From assembly GCA_037045435.1 (NCBI GenBank), contig JBAOID010000018.1:1-64000 (forward strand): a DNA stretch of 64,000 nucleotides, given 5' to 3'. The first letter of the stretch is position 1. Each line of letters starts with the position of its first letter. This DNA is from CBDUEF01 sp018063485. Its GTDB lineage: Bacteria > Pseudomonadota > Alphaproteobacteria > Rhodobacterales > Rhodobacteraceae. This document shows, one piece after another, positions 8,569-17,830 of the stretch. The notes beneath the pieces are model-generated. The model did not search any database and was not told the origin of the DNA. It saw only the letters and a program-made list of their open reading frames with translations. The translations under genes and the position numbers were made by a program.

Positions 8569-9021
8569 ATGTCCGCCGTCATCACCATCCGCTCCGTTCA
8601 ACCGGCAGATCGCGCCGAATGGGATGTGCTATATCAAGGCTATGCGGCGTTTTACAAAACCACCCAAACCCCTGAAATGCGGGATCGGGTTTGGTCATGG
8701 CTGCACGATCCGGCCCAGCAATCCGAAGGTCTGGTGGCCGTGGCTGCCGATGGCACGTTGATCGGACTGGCCCATTTCCGCGCCTTTGCACGGCCTCTGG
8801 CGGCCTCAACCGGAGGCTATCTCGATGATCTTTTCGTAAGCCCAGCCGCGCGCGGCAGCGGTGCGGCGGATGCGCTGATCAATCGGCTGGCAGCCATCGG
8901 CAAAGAACGTGGCTGGACGGTGATCCGCTGGATCACTGCCGATGACAATTACCGGGGCCGCGCCGTTTATGACAGGTTGGCCAGCAAGACGCCTTGGCTT
9001 ACCTATGATATCAAACTCTGA
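8569..9021 (+). CDS. GNAT family N-acetyltransferase
   Basis: A 150-residue GNAT acetyltransferase. Acetyl-CoA binding is indicated by YLDDLFVSPAARGSGAADALI, followed by VIRWITADDNYRGRAVYDRLA, a C-terminal pattern common in short single-domain GNATs that modify small molecules. The ATG at 8569 begins MSAVITIRSVQPADR, a standard N-terminus. The longer frame upstream runs through the tandem repeat and is not coding-like. It is convergent with lysC, seven bases away. Substrate unknown. Confidence 0.88.
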   Translation: MSAVITIRSVQPADRAEWDVLYQGYAAFYKTTQTPEMRDRVWSWLHDPAQQSEGLVAVAADGTLIGLAHFRAFARPLAASTGGYLDDLFVSPAARGSGAADALINRLAAIGKERGWTVIRWITADDNYRGRAVYDRLASKTPWLTYDIKL

Positions 9022-9027
9022 CCGCGT

Positions 9028-10281
9028 TCAGGCTTTATCCAGCCCAAACGCGTCATGCAGCGCTTGCACGGCCAGTTCCATATACTTGCGGTCGATCAGC
9101 ACCGAGATCTTGATTTCGGAGGTCGAGATCACCTTGATATTCACGTTCTCCAAAGACAGTGCCTTGAACATCGTGGCAGCAACTCCGGCATGGCTGCGCA
9201 TCCCGATACCCACGACCGAAATCTTGGCCACATCGGCATCGACGACAATATCGTCATAACTGATCGTGCCCGCAGCCACCGCGTCTTCCATCGCCTTTTT
9301 CGCTCGTGCCACCTGATTGGTCGGGCATGAGAAGGTCATGTCGGTGGTGGCCCCCTTCGCCCCCGCCTCGATCTCGGAGATGTTCTGGACGATCATATCC
9401 ACATTCACCCCCGCCTCGGCCAAGGGGCCAAAGATCGCCGCAGCAATGCCGGGGCGGTCCTCAACGCGCAGCAGCGTCACCTTGGCTTCGTCGCGGCTAT
9501 AGGCCACGCCGGAAACAATCTTTGATTCCATGATTTCATCCTCGTCGCAGACCAAGGTTCCAGAAGTCTCGTCAGTATCCTCGAACGAGGACAACACCCG
9601 CAGCCGCACCTTATAGCGCATCGCCAGTTCAACCGAGCGGGTTTGCAGCACTTTCGCACCAAGGCTGGCGAGTTCCAGCATTTCCTCATAGGCAATGCGG
9701 TCGAGTTTGCGCGCCTTAGAGGTGATGCGCGGATCGGTGGTGTATACCCCGTCCACATCGGTATAAATATCGCAACGTTGTGCCCCGAATGCCGCCGCAA
9801 AGGCCACGGCGGTGGTATCGGATCCGCCCCGGCCCAGCGTGGTGATCCGTCCCTCGGGTGAGAGGCCCTGAAAACCCGCGATCACCGCCACCTTGAAACC
9901 TTCAGCGAATTTCGTGTCCAGATGCTCGCGCGGGATTGACACAAACCGCGCCGCCGAATGGGCAGAGGTGGTGTTGATCGGCACTTGCCAGCCCTGCCAC
10001 GACCGCGCCGGAACGCCCATTTCCTGCAACCGCAGAGCCATCAGCCCCGCCGTTACATTCTCGCCCGATGACACCACCGCGTCATATTCGCGTGCATCAT
10101 ACAGCTTGGATGTGGCTTCAACCCAGCCCACGAGTTCATTGGTCTTGCCCGACATTGCCGACACTATGACAATCACGTCATAACCGCGATCAACCTCGGC
10201 CTGCACCTTTTTTGCGGCGTTTGCGATCCGCTCAAGGTCAGCCACCGAAGTGCCGCCAAATTTCATCACGAGAAGCGGCAT
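9028..10281 (-). CDS. lysC: Aspartate kinase
   Basis: Phosphorylates aspartate as the first step to lysine, threonine and methionine. The 417-residue protein has the kinase N-terminus MPLLVMKFGGTSVADLERI, the GRGGSDTTAVAFAAAFGA substrate region, and two C-terminal ACT domains (VTLLRVEDRPGIAAAIFG and ISVVGIGMRSHAGVAATMF), as expected for a feedback-regulated class II enzyme. The ATG at 10281 is preceded by GGAGGA at good spacing. A longer frame upstream has no family similarity. It is divergent from the TetR operon. Confidence 0.97.
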   Translation of the reverse strand: MPLLVMKFGGTSVADLERIANAAKKVQAEVDRGYDVIVIVSAMSGKTNELVGWVEATSKLYDAREYDAVVSSGENVTAGLMALRLQEMGVPARSWQGWQVPINTTSAHSAARFVSIPREHLDTKFAEGFKVAVIAGFQGLSPEGRITTLGRGGSDTTAVAFAAAFGAQRCDIYTDVDGVYTTDPRITSKARKLDRIAYEEMLELASLGAKVLQTRSVELAMRYKVRLRVLSSFEDTDETSGTLVCDEDEIMESKIVSGVAYSRDEAKVTLLRVEDRPGIAAAIFGPLAEAGVNVDMIVQNISEIEAGAKGATTDMTFSCPTNQVARAKKAMEDAVAAGTISYDDIVVDADVAKISVVGIGMRSHAGVAATMFKALSLENVNIKVISTSEIKISVLIDRKYMELAVQALHDAFGLDKA

Positions 10282-10411
10282 CCGCCATCCTCCGCCAAGG
10301 GCCTTGTTCGGCGCCTGTTTATGCGGGCAGGGCAGGGGGTGCAAGGGGGCGCGCGGTGCCATTGTGCGCAGTCTTGTCCAGTCCTCCATTCGCAATCTAT
10401 TGCCGCCGGAC

Positions 10412-10440
10412 TTGACGGCTCACCGGGGTTTTCCTATCTA
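10412..10440 (+). promoter_or_regulatory. Promoter of the TetR-led export operon
   Basis: A sigma-70-type promoter reads TTGACG (10412-10417), a 17-base spacer and TATCTA (10435-10440). It lies 33 bases before the regulator start codon and abuts the palindromic operator, so repressor binding would cover the transcription start. Confidence 0.7.
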
Positions 10441-10460
10441 GTTAGTAACCGATTACTAAC
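10441..10460. promoter_or_regulatory. Palindromic operator for the TetR-family repressor
   Basis: A perfect inverted repeat, GTTAGTAA and TTACTAAC around CCGA, immediately follows the -10 box. Eight-base arms with a four-base centre are typical for a TetR-family dimer. Autoregulation by the gene that follows is the natural reading, but binding is inferred from position. Confidence 0.75.
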
Positions 10461-10473
10461 CAGATGGCGCAAC

Positions 10474-11088
10474 ATGTCCCTTCGCAAGCCGGCAGATCAG
10501 CGAAAATCGGAAATCGTGGCCACCATGCTGCGCCTTGCCGATGAACTGGGGCCGGACCGGTTGACGACGCAAACCGTTGCCGCCACCGTTGGCTTGACCC
10601 AGCCCGCGATATTTCGCCATTTCCCTACCAAACAAGACCTGTGGCTTGCTGTGGCCGAAATGATTGAAGATAGACTTACCTCGGCATGGGATCAGGCGTT
10701 GAGCGCTTCAAGTGATCCGCTCGTCCGCATCCGGGCGCTTGTTCAGGGCCAGTTGCAACAGATCGAAGCCATGCCAGCAATTCCAGCCATCCTGTTTTCG
10801 CGTGAACTTCAGGTCGAAAATGAGGATCTGCGCCATGCAGTTCGCCGGTTGATGACCAATCTGATGGCGCTGCTCACCAGCGAGATCGTTGCCGGTCAGA
10901 ATGCCGGAGTGATCACGCCCACGCTTCCCGCCAAGGAGGGGGCCTTGCTGTTGATCTCGCTCGTGCAGGGGTTGGCAATCCGCTGGACCTTGGGAAAACG
11001 CGATTTTTCCCTGTTGGAAGAGGGCCGTACCCTGCTTGACACCCAACTGCGCCTGTTTTCTCACGCCCAACCAAAGGCCACCCCATGA
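10474..11088 (+). CDS. TetR/AcrR family transcriptional regulator
   Basis: A 204-residue repressor. The N-terminal helix-turn-helix is seen in RKSEIVATMLRLADELG, then LTTQTVAATVGLTQPAIFRHFPTKQDLW. The remainder is the helical ligand-binding and dimerisation domain typical of AcrR-type regulators of efflux. The ATG at 10474 places the protein just after its probable operator, so it should repress its own operon and be released by an exported or toxic compound. It overlaps the adaptor gene by four bases (ATGA), showing tight co-transcription. Ligand unknown. Confidence 0.93.
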   Translation: MSLRKPADQRKSEIVATMLRLADELGPDRLTTQTVAATVGLTQPAIFRHFPTKQDLWLAVAEMIEDRLTSAWDQALSASSDPLVRIRALVQGQLQQIEAMPAIPAILFSRELQVENEDLRHAVRRLMTNLMALLTSEIVAGQNAGVITPTLPAKEGALLLISLVQGLAIRWTLGKRDFSLLEEGRTLLDTQLRLFSHAQPKATP

Positions 11089-12239
11089 CCCGTCGCTCCC
11101 TTCTGGGCCTTGCCCTAGCCATGATCCTTGTTGCCGCTGGCTGGTTTTTCCTGACCGAACGCCCGCTCAGCGTGCCGGTCGCCACAGCCGAGCAATCGGT
11201 GCCGGTCCGGGTTTACGGTCTGGGCACAATCGAGGCGCGCATCCTGTCGCAGGTTGGCTTCGAGGTGGGCGCGGCCCTTACCGATCTTGAGGTCGACAGC
11301 GGTGATATCGTCACCAAAGGCCAAATTCTTGCCCGTCTGCACCCTGCCGAGCAAGAGGCGCGGGTGGCCCGCACCACTGCCGCCGTTGCCGCAGCCAAAG
11401 CCACCCTGTCCAAAGCCGAGGCCAGCGTTCAGCGCGCCCGCGCGGTGCTTGCGCAACGTGAAACCGCCAATCAACGCAAACAGGAACTGGTCGGGCGCTC
11501 GATCACCTCCGAGCAATCGGCTCAGGAAACTCAGCGCGATGTCGAAGTTGCCGCCGCCGATCTGTCGGTTGCGCAAAGCGATGTCGAGGTCACCCGCGCC
11601 CAGATTGCTGATGCCGAGGGCGCATTGCAATACGAAACCACCATTCTCGATCACCACACCCTGCGTGCACCTTTCGATGCCGTGATCGTGTCGCGCCATG
11701 TCGAGGCGGGCACCGTGGTACGCGCGGGCGAGCCGATCTTCACCCTGATGGACCCCAAAACCATCTGGACCCTGGCCTATATCGACGAAGAACGCGCCGG
11801 AGCGCTGGCCGTGGGCCAAAAAGCCGAGATCCGCCTGCGGTCCTTGCCGCATGATGTCTTCACGGGCACCCTGGCCCGCATTGGCATCGAAAGTGATCGC
11901 GTGAACGAAGAACGCCGCGTCTGGATCACCTGTGATCAATGCCCGGCCCAGGTGTTTCTGGGCGAACAGGCCGAGGTGAAAATCACCACCGCCACCTTGT
12001 CCAACGCGATTTTGATCCCTGAAACCGCGATCACCGGCTTTGACGGCCATCAGGGCCGGGTCTGGATCGCCGAGAACGGCCGCGCACGCCAGATCGACAT
12101 GATTTTCGGCTCGCGCACCGAAGACGCGCGGGTGGAAGTGGTGGGCGATCTGCCCGAGGCTGCGCAGATCATCTCCGCCCCCGTCAAAGGCCTCTCGGAT
12201 GGCCGCATGGTGCGCATGACCTCGGGGAGCGCGCCATGA
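11085..12239 (+). CDS. HlyD-family periplasmic adaptor subunit of an ABC exporter
   Basis: A 384-residue membrane fusion protein with one N-terminal membrane anchor (about residues 7-25, LLGLALAMILVAAGWFF) and a periplasmic body. The biotinyl-lipoyl-like halves are around residues 70-90 (LEVDSGDIVTKGQILARL) and 195-215 (RAPFDAVIVSRHVEAGTVVRAGE), with an Ala/Arg/Gln-rich coiled-coil hairpin between them. It bridges the inner-membrane permease to an outer-membrane channel, as in MacA or DevB systems. It overlaps both neighbours by four bases. No outer-membrane TolC-type gene is nearby, so a shared channel is likely. Confidence 0.92.
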   Translation: MTRRSLLGLALAMILVAAGWFFLTERPLSVPVATAEQSVPVRVYGLGTIEARILSQVGFEVGAALTDLEVDSGDIVTKGQILARLHPAEQEARVARTTAAVAAAKATLSKAEASVQRARAVLAQRETANQRKQELVGRSITSEQSAQETQRDVEVAAADLSVAQSDVEVTRAQIADAEGALQYETTILDHHTLRAPFDAVIVSRHVEAGTVVRAGEPIFTLMDPKTIWTLAYIDEERAGALAVGQKAEIRLRSLPHDVFTGTLARIGIESDRVNEERRVWITCDQCPAQVFLGEQAEVKITTATLSNAILIPETAITGFDGHQGRVWIAENGRARQIDMIFGSRTEDARVEVVGDLPEAAQIISAPVKGLSDGRMVRMTSGSAP

Positions 12240-13373
12240 ACCTTGCCTACCGCGATGTGCGCCACAACCTTTTCCGCTTTGTGCTGACCTGTCTAGGCCT
12301 CAGCCTGTTGATGGCCGTGGTTCTGGCGATGATCGGCATCTATAACGGGCTGGTCTCGGATGCGCTGAACATTGTCAAAGCCCCACAGGTCGATCTATGG
12401 GTGGTAGAATCCGGCACTCAAGGCCCATTTGCCGAGGCGTCAAAAATCCCCGGCGACACCCGCGACGCGGTGGCGCGCCTGCATGGCGTGGCTGATGCCG
12501 GCAGCATCACCTATCAAACGGTCGAGGCCCCCTTTGCCGGCAAAACCCTGCGGCTTTACGCCATTGGCTATCTTCCCGGCCATCCCGGCGGCCCGCAAAC
12601 CATCACCTTGGGGCGCGGGATCGAGCAAAGTCATTTCGAACTGGTCGCCGATGCCAAATCGGGCCTGACCGTTGGCGATGTGATCCGGCTTGGCCGCGAT
12701 CCGTTCAAAGTGGTGGGGCTGGTCAAAGACACCATGAACTCGGGCGGCGATCCGGCGATTTTCCTGACGCTATCGGATGCGCAAACCTTGCAAACCCAAC
12801 TCGCCCCCCCGGCGCAGCGCGTGCAAATCGCGCGTGGTGCCGGGGCGCAAGCGGCGCAAGCCACCGTTGCCGCCGTCATCGCCCGGCTCGATCCGGGGGC
12901 CGATCCAGAACTCCGTCGCACAAACCGTGCGGCAGTGGAAACATCTGTCGGCCCTGACGCAGGCTGATCAGGAGCAAATCCTGATCCAATCGGTGGTGGA
13001 CCGCGCCCGCCGCCAGATCGGCCTGTTTCTGGGCATTCTGCTGACCGTCTCTGCGGTGGTGATCGCGCTGATCATCTACACGATGACAATGGAAAAGCTG
13101 AAACAGATCGCCACCCTGAAACTGATTGGTGCCCCAGACCGCACCATCATCGGGCTGATCGTGCAGCAATCTTTGGCGCTGGGCGTGGTCGGCTGGAGCT
13201 TTGGCCTTGTGATCATCCTGTTGATCAAGGATTTCTTCCCGCGCCGGGTGCTTTTGGAACCGCTCAACGCCGCAGCCCTTGGTGCGATCATCATGGTGGT
13301 ATGCATTGCGGCGTCCGGCCTTGGGGTGCGCGCAGCGCTCAAGGTTGATCCCGCCACGGCAATCGGAGGCTAG
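12236..13373 (+). CDS. FtsX-family ABC transporter permease (frame broken once)
   Basis: The inner-membrane permease of the exporter, with a MacB/DevC-like plan. An N-terminal membrane helix (LTCLGLSLLMAVVLAMIGIY) is followed by a periplasmic domain, then three C-terminal helices in the FtsX domain (IGLFLGILLTVSAVVIALIIY, TLKLIGAPDRTIIGLIVQQSL, and a last one near LGAIIMVVCIAASGLG). The frame changes at GGGGG, 12895-12899. With one G fewer, the reading continues DPGPIQNSVAQTVRQWKHLS and gives a 378-residue protein. The extra base is probably a sequencing error, because the rest of the operon is intact. Confidence 0.9.
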
Positions 13374-13376
13374 GCG

Positions 13377-14087
13377 ATGACCCGAAAACTGATCGTCGAT
13401 ATCCAGGGCGTGAGCAAACATTACGGCGAGGGCGATACCCGGGTTGATGCCCTGCGCGCGGTTGATCTGTCGGTGCGCGCGGGCGAAGTGGTGGCGCTGC
13501 TTGGCCCTTCGGGGTCTGGCAAAACCACGCTCTTGAACATCATCGGCTGCATCATTGATCCCACCGAAGGCCGGGTGACGCTGGATGATGAGGTGGTCTA
13601 TGACAACCGCTGGCTGCGCAAGGATCTGCGCCGCCTGCGGTTGGACAAGATCGGTTTCATCTTTCAGTTCCATAACCTGCTGCCGTTTCTGGACGCAAAG
13701 GATAACGTCGCGCTGGTGTTGCAACTGGCCGGGAAATCGGCCGCCGAGGCGCGCAGCCGGGCGCTTGAACTCCTCGATTATCTGGAGGTTGGCCATCGCA
13801 AGGATGCCATGCCTGCGCTCCTATCAGGTGGCGAGGCCCAACGCGTCGCCATCGCCCGCGCGCTTGCCAACAGTCCGCGCATCATTCTTGCCGATGAACC
13901 CACGGCGGCGTTGGACAGCAAACGCGCCGGGATCGTGATGGACCTGATGCGCAAGCTGGCCGCCGAGCAAGACGCCTGCATCATCGCCGTCACCCATGAC
14001 GAGAAAATCTATGACCGTTTCGACAAGCTGTTCCATTTGCGTGATGGGCGGCTTGACGAGGCAACTGAAGGAGGAAAACCGAAATGA
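13377..14087 (+). CDS. ABC transporter ATP-binding protein of the exporter
   Basis: A 236-residue ATPase of the LolD/MacB/DevA type that powers the FtsX-type permease. It has Walker A GPSGSGKTT, a Q-loop in IGFIFQFHNLLPFLDAKDNV, the signature LSGGEAQRVAIARAL, Walker B IILADEPTAALD and the H-loop IIAVTHDEKIYDRFD. It follows the permease by three bases and overlaps the next gene by four. With the adaptor and permease it makes a complete three-part export pump. The substrate is not evident. Confidence 0.95.
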   Translation: MTRKLIVDIQGVSKHYGEGDTRVDALRAVDLSVRAGEVVALLGPSGSGKTTLLNIIGCIIDPTEGRVTLDDEVVYDNRWLRKDLRRLRLDKIGFIFQFHNLLPFLDAKDNVALVLQLAGKSAAEARSRALELLDYLEVGHRKDAMPALLSGGEAQRVAIARALANSPRIILADEPTAALDSKRAGIVMDLMRKLAAEQDACIIAVTHDEKIYDRFDKLFHLRDGRLDEATEGGKPK

Positions 14088-14485
14088 CCAAACCCAACAA
14101 AACCGCTGTGCTGATTGCCGCCGCAGTCGCCATCCTTTTCGGCGCACTCACCATTCTGTCCGGTGGCCGCGCCCTGTTCGGCAGCGCCGAGGCGCGCGCA
14201 GCGGTCGGCAACGCCGTGCCCTTCGTGCTGTGGTTCAACTTTCTGGCCGGATTCGCCTATGTCCTGGCGGGCATCGGCCTGTTTTTGCGCAAGAATTGGG
14301 CTGTCTGGCTGTCCTATGCCATCCTTGCGGCCACCGCTTTTGTCTTGCTGGCCTTTGGGGTGCATGTGCTGCAAGGCGGCGCTTATGAGATGCGCACCGT
14401 CGGCGCGATGATCCTGCGCACCGCCGTTTGGATTGCGATTGCATGGGTTGCCGCGCGCCATATCGGCAGGGCCGGCGCGGTCTAA
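14084..14485 (+). CDS. Small four-helix membrane protein, last gene of the export operon
   Basis: A 133-residue protein I do not recognise. It has four predicted membrane segments, at about residues 8-28, 45-67, 72-93 and 105-125, and no enzyme motif. It overlaps the ATPase gene by four bases, so it is translated with the exporter and could be an accessory subunit. It is convergent with purD, and the two stop codons share CTAA (14482-14485). Confidence 0.75.
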   Translation: MTKPNKTAVLIAAAVAILFGALTILSGGRALFGSAEARAAVGNAVPFVLWFNFLAGFAYVLAGIGLFLRKNWAVWLSYAILAATAFVLLAFGVHVLQGGAYEMRTVGAMILRTAVWIAIAWVAARHIGRAGAV

Positions 14486-15744
14486 AGCGCGCGCCAGCCG
14501 ATATCTGACCGGCAAAAGCCTTCGGGCCAATCGACGCCCGCAACCATTGCATAGGCGCGCGCGCGCGCCTCAGACAGGCTGTCGCCGCGCGCGCTGATGT
14601 TCAGCACCCGTCCGCCATTCGCGGTGATCTGGTGATCGCGCAGCGCGGTTCCGGCATGAAACACCATATGCGAGCTGTCCTCGGGCAGTTGCGCAAGGCC
14701 CTTGATCACCGATCCCTTGGCATAATCACCCGGATAGCCCTTGGCCGCCATCACCACCGTAATGGCGTGATCTTCGGCCCAATTCACCCGCGCCTTGTCC
14801 AAGCGCCCCTCGGCGCAAGCCAGCATCAGATCCAGCGCCTGCGCGCCCAGCCGCATCATCAGCACCTGGGTTTCCGGATCACCAAAGCGCGCGTTGAATT
14901 CAACCAGCCGCGCTTGCCCGTTCTGGATCATGAGGCCCGCAAACAGAACGCCCTGATAGGGCGTGCCGCGCCGCGCCATCTCGGCAATCGTGGGGCGGAT
15001 GATTTCCGCCATGGCGCGTTCGGCAATCGCATCGCTCAGGCAGGGCGCGGGGGAATAGGCCCCCATGCCCCCGGTATTCGGCCCGGTATCGCCATCGCCC
15101 ACCCGCTTGTGATCTTGTGCCGTACCTATCGGCAGGGCGTTGATGCCATCGGTCAGCACAAAGAAACTGGCCTCTTCGCCGATCATGAACTCTTCAATCA
15201 CCACTTCGGCCCCGGCAGCCCCGAAAGCGCCACCAAACATATCCTCGACCGCCGCAAGTGCTTCGGCCTCATCCATCGCGACGATCACACCCTTGCCCGC
15301 CGCCAACCCGTCGGCCTTGACCACAATCGGTGCCCCCATGCGCCGGATATGGTCTTTGGCAGCTCCACTTTCGGTGAACCGCGCGTAAGCCGCCGTCGGT
15401 GCGCCGCAAGCATCGCAAATTTCCTTGGTAAAGGCCTTTGACGCCTCCAGCCGCGCCGCTGCTGCCGATGGCCCAAAGGTCAACACCCCCGCCGCCCGCG
15501 TTGCATCTGCCACGCCGGCCGCCAAAGGCGCTTCTGGACCGACGATCACAAAATCAATCGCCTGCGCTTCGCAAAATGCCACCACTGCCGCGCCGTCCAG
15601 AATATCAAGATCGGCACATTCGGCCAGCATCGCGATCCCGGCATTGCCCGGTGCCACGATCAGCCGGTCGGTCTTGGGGTTTTGCTTGACCGCCCAAGCC
15701 AACGCATGTTCGCGCCCGCCACTGCCCAGGATCAGAATGTTCAT
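14482..15744 (-). CDS. purD: Phosphoribosylamine-glycine ligase (GAR synthetase)
   Basis: Joins glycine to phosphoribosylamine with ATP, the second step of de novo purine synthesis. The 420-residue protein begins MNILILGSGGREHALAW at the ATG at 15744, preceded by AAGGGG. It shows the ATP-grasp core APIVVKADGLAAGKGVIVA, EEFMIGEEASFF and LPIGTAQDHKRVGDGDTGPNTGGMGAYSPAP in the family order, then LVEFNARFGDPETQ. The 18 residues of open frame before this methionine are not part of the family. Confidence 0.97.
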   Translation of the reverse strand: MNILILGSGGREHALAWAVKQNPKTDRLIVAPGNAGIAMLAECADLDILDGAAVVAFCEAQAIDFVIVGPEAPLAAGVADATRAAGVLTFGPSAAAARLEASKAFTKEICDACGAPTAAYARFTESGAAKDHIRRMGAPIVVKADGLAAGKGVIVAMDEAEALAAVEDMFGGAFGAAGAEVVIEEFMIGEEASFFVLTDGINALPIGTAQDHKRVGDGDTGPNTGGMGAYSPAPCLSDAIAERAMAEIIRPTIAEMARRGTPYQGVLFAGLMIQNGQARLVEFNARFGDPETQVLMMRLGAQALDLMLACAEGRLDKARVNWAEDHAITVVMAAKGYPGDYAKGSVIKGLAQLPEDSSHMVFHAGTALRDHQITANGGRVLNISARGDSLSEARARAYAMVAGVDWPEGFCRSDIGWRAL

Positions 15745-15870
15745 CTCGCGCCCCTTGCCATGTCCCCTTTCCCTAAAGATTTGACCTGCGCCAGACAAGG
15801 GGCGGGGGCTTCATTTCCTCGATACACCTGCCTATGCTGGTCCCAACATCCTTAACCCCAAAGGTACCCA

Positions 15871-16224
15871 ATGCTCCGCCGCACGTTCCTGTCGTTCATC
15901 GCTGCTTTGCTGATCCCCACCGGCCTCATGGCGGCGTCCAGCCCGCTGGCCGACGCTTTCGCAGCCCTTGCCGCCGAGCAGCGCCAGACTGTTCTTGCGG
16001 AAATGCAGACCGGAGGCCTGTATGACGGCCCACTTGATGCCACCCCCTCGGATGACGTCACCCTTGCCTTGCAAATGACGGCGCAAACCGTGTTCGCCAA
16101 CGGCTACGAAGGCCCAACAATCGATATCACCACCGCCGCAGGGGCAACCGCCTTTGTTGCCGCCATTGTATCTGGCGATATGGCCAAATGGATCTATGGC
16201 GAAGGCGAAGAGATGGATGGCTGA
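15871..16224 (+). CDS. Exported protein of unknown function
   Basis: A 117-residue protein with a Sec signal peptide (MLRRTFLSFIAALLIPTGLMAA, probable cleavage near residue 21). The mature part is acidic and alanine-rich. The segment TGGLYDGPLDATPSDDVTLALQ resembles the core of peptidoglycan-binding type 1 repeats (YxGxxDG), but too weakly to assign the domain. It sits alone between purD (divergent) and xseA. Confidence 0.7.
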   Translation: MLRRTFLSFIAALLIPTGLMAASSPLADAFAALAAEQRQTVLAEMQTGGLYDGPLDATPSDDVTLALQMTAQTVFANGYEGPTIDITTAAGATAFVAAIVSGDMAKWIYGEGEEMDG

Positions 16225-16245
16225 TCCCCTGCATAAGGCCTGCGC

Positions 16246-17829
16246 ATGAGTGATCTTTTCGACGACGGCGGGGCGCCCAAAAACGGGGCCGCCTCCAACT
16301 CCCCTGAATTTACCGTATCCGAACTGTCGGGCGCGGTGAAAAAGGTGATCGAGGGCGAGTTCGGCCTTGTGCGTGTGCGCGGCGAGGTGGGGCGGGTCAG
16401 CCGTCCGGCCTCGGGGCATTTGTATTTCGCGCTGAAGGATGATCGCTCCAGCCTTGATGCGGTGTCCTGGAAGGGCCAGGTCGCCAAGATGCAGGTCCGC
16501 CCCGAAGAGGGAATGGAAGTCGTGGCCACGGGGCGGATGACCACTTTTCCGGGCCAGTCGAAATATCAGTTGATCGTTGAAGACGTGGCCCCGGCAGGGG
16601 CGGGCGCGCTGATGGCGATGCTGGAAAAACGTCGCGCCGCCTTGCAGGCCGAAGGCCTGTTTGATCCCGCCCGCAAAAAGCCGATTCCCTATCTGCCGCA
16701 AGTGATCGGCGTGATCACCTCGCCCTCGGGGGCAGTGATCCGCGACATTCTGCACCGCCTGGCCGACCGCTTCCCCCGCCATGTTCTGTTGTGGCCCGTC
16801 CCTGTCCAAGGCCAGTCCTGCGCCCCCGAGGTCGCCGCAGCGATCAAGGGTTTCAACGCCATCGTGCCCGGTGGTCCGATCCCGCGCCCTGATCTGATCA
16901 TTGTCGCGCGCGGCGGTGGCAGCCTCGAAGACCTTTGGGGTTTCAACGAGGAAATCGTGGTCCGTGCCGCCGCCGAAAGCCGTATCCCGTTGATCTCGGC
17001 AGTGGGCCATGAAACCGACACCACTCTGATCGACCATGCCGCCGATCTGCGCGCGCCCACACCCACCGCCGCCGCCGAATTGGCCGTTCCCGTGCGGCTT
17101 GATCTGATCGCCACCACCGACGCGCTTGCTGCCCGCCTGTCCCGAGGCCTTGCCACCGGCATCGCCCAGCGCGGCCAACGCCTGCGCGATCTGGCCCGCG
17201 CCTTGCCGCGTCCCGAAACCCTTACCGCCAGTGCCACCCAGCGGCTTGATGCGCAATCGGATCGGCTGGGTGCGGCGCTCACACTTGCCGCCTCAAGGAA
17301 ACGCGCGCAATTCGAACGCATCGCAGGGCGCCTGCGTCCCGACACCCTGCGCGCACTTTCCCGCAGCAAGGCCGACCGGCTGACCGCCACCACGCGCCAG
17401 TTGAACGCGCAGATCGACCGCAAACTCGAACGCGCCCATGCCGCAGCCGACAAATGGGCCTCACGCCTCGCCCCGGCCCTTGTGCGCCTTTCCACCGATG
17501 CCGCCCGCGATCTGAAAAAGGGGCGCGAAAAACTTGCCACCTTGTCGGCCCGCCTTGAGGCTGCCCCCGCCCAACGCTTTGCCGCCCTGGCCCAACGTCT
17601 TGACGCGCTGGACCGCACCCGCACCACGCTTGGCCATGCTGAAACCCTCAAGCGCGGCTTTGCCGTTGTGCGAGGCGACGGCCATGTCGTCACCGGCAAA
17701 GCCGCAGCCGAAGCGGCAACCGCGCTGGAAATCGAGTTTTTCGACGGCAAACTCGCCCTTGGGCCAGCGAAAAAACCCAAAGCTGAAATCTCGAAACCCA
17801 AAGCAATAGATCAAGGCAGCCTGTTCTGA
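16246..17829 (+). CDS. xseA: Exodeoxyribonuclease VII large subunit
   Basis: The large subunit of ExoVII, which degrades single-stranded DNA processively to oligonucleotides with XseB. The N-terminal OB fold is seen in FGLVRVRGEVGRVSRPASGHLYFALKD. The catalytic domain carries VIGVITSPSGAVIRDILHRL, DLIIVARGGGSLEDLWGFNEE and LISAVGHETDTTLIDHAADLRAPTPTAAAE. A long Ala/Arg-rich coiled-coil region follows, ending in LKRGFAVVRGDGHVV. At 527 residues it is slightly longer than many homologues because of this region. xseB is not in the window. Confidence 0.95.
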   Translation: MSDLFDDGGAPKNGAASNSPEFTVSELSGAVKKVIEGEFGLVRVRGEVGRVSRPASGHLYFALKDDRSSLDAVSWKGQVAKMQVRPEEGMEVVATGRMTTFPGQSKYQLIVEDVAPAGAGALMAMLEKRRAALQAEGLFDPARKKPIPYLPQVIGVITSPSGAVIRDILHRLADRFPRHVLLWPVPVQGQSCAPEVAAAIKGFNAIVPGGPIPRPDLIIVARGGGSLEDLWGFNEEIVVRAAAESRIPLISAVGHETDTTLIDHAADLRAPTPTAAAELAVPVRLDLIATTDALAARLSRGLATGIAQRGQRLRDLARALPRPETLTASATQRLDAQSDRLGAALTLAASRKRAQFERIAGRLRPDTLRALSRSKADRLTATTRQLNAQIDRKLERAHAAADKWASRLAPALVRLSTDAARDLKKGREKLATLSARLEAAPAQRFAALAQRLDALDRTRTTLGHAETLKRGFAVVRGDGHVVTGKAAAEAATALEIEFFDGKLALGPAKKPKAEISKPKAIDQGSLF

Positions 17830-17830
17830 T

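Noticed and set aside
15832..17256. A 474-codon minus-strand frame opposite xseA
   Set aside because: The translation is rich in Gly/His/Arg without motifs, and xseA on the other strand is a certain gene.
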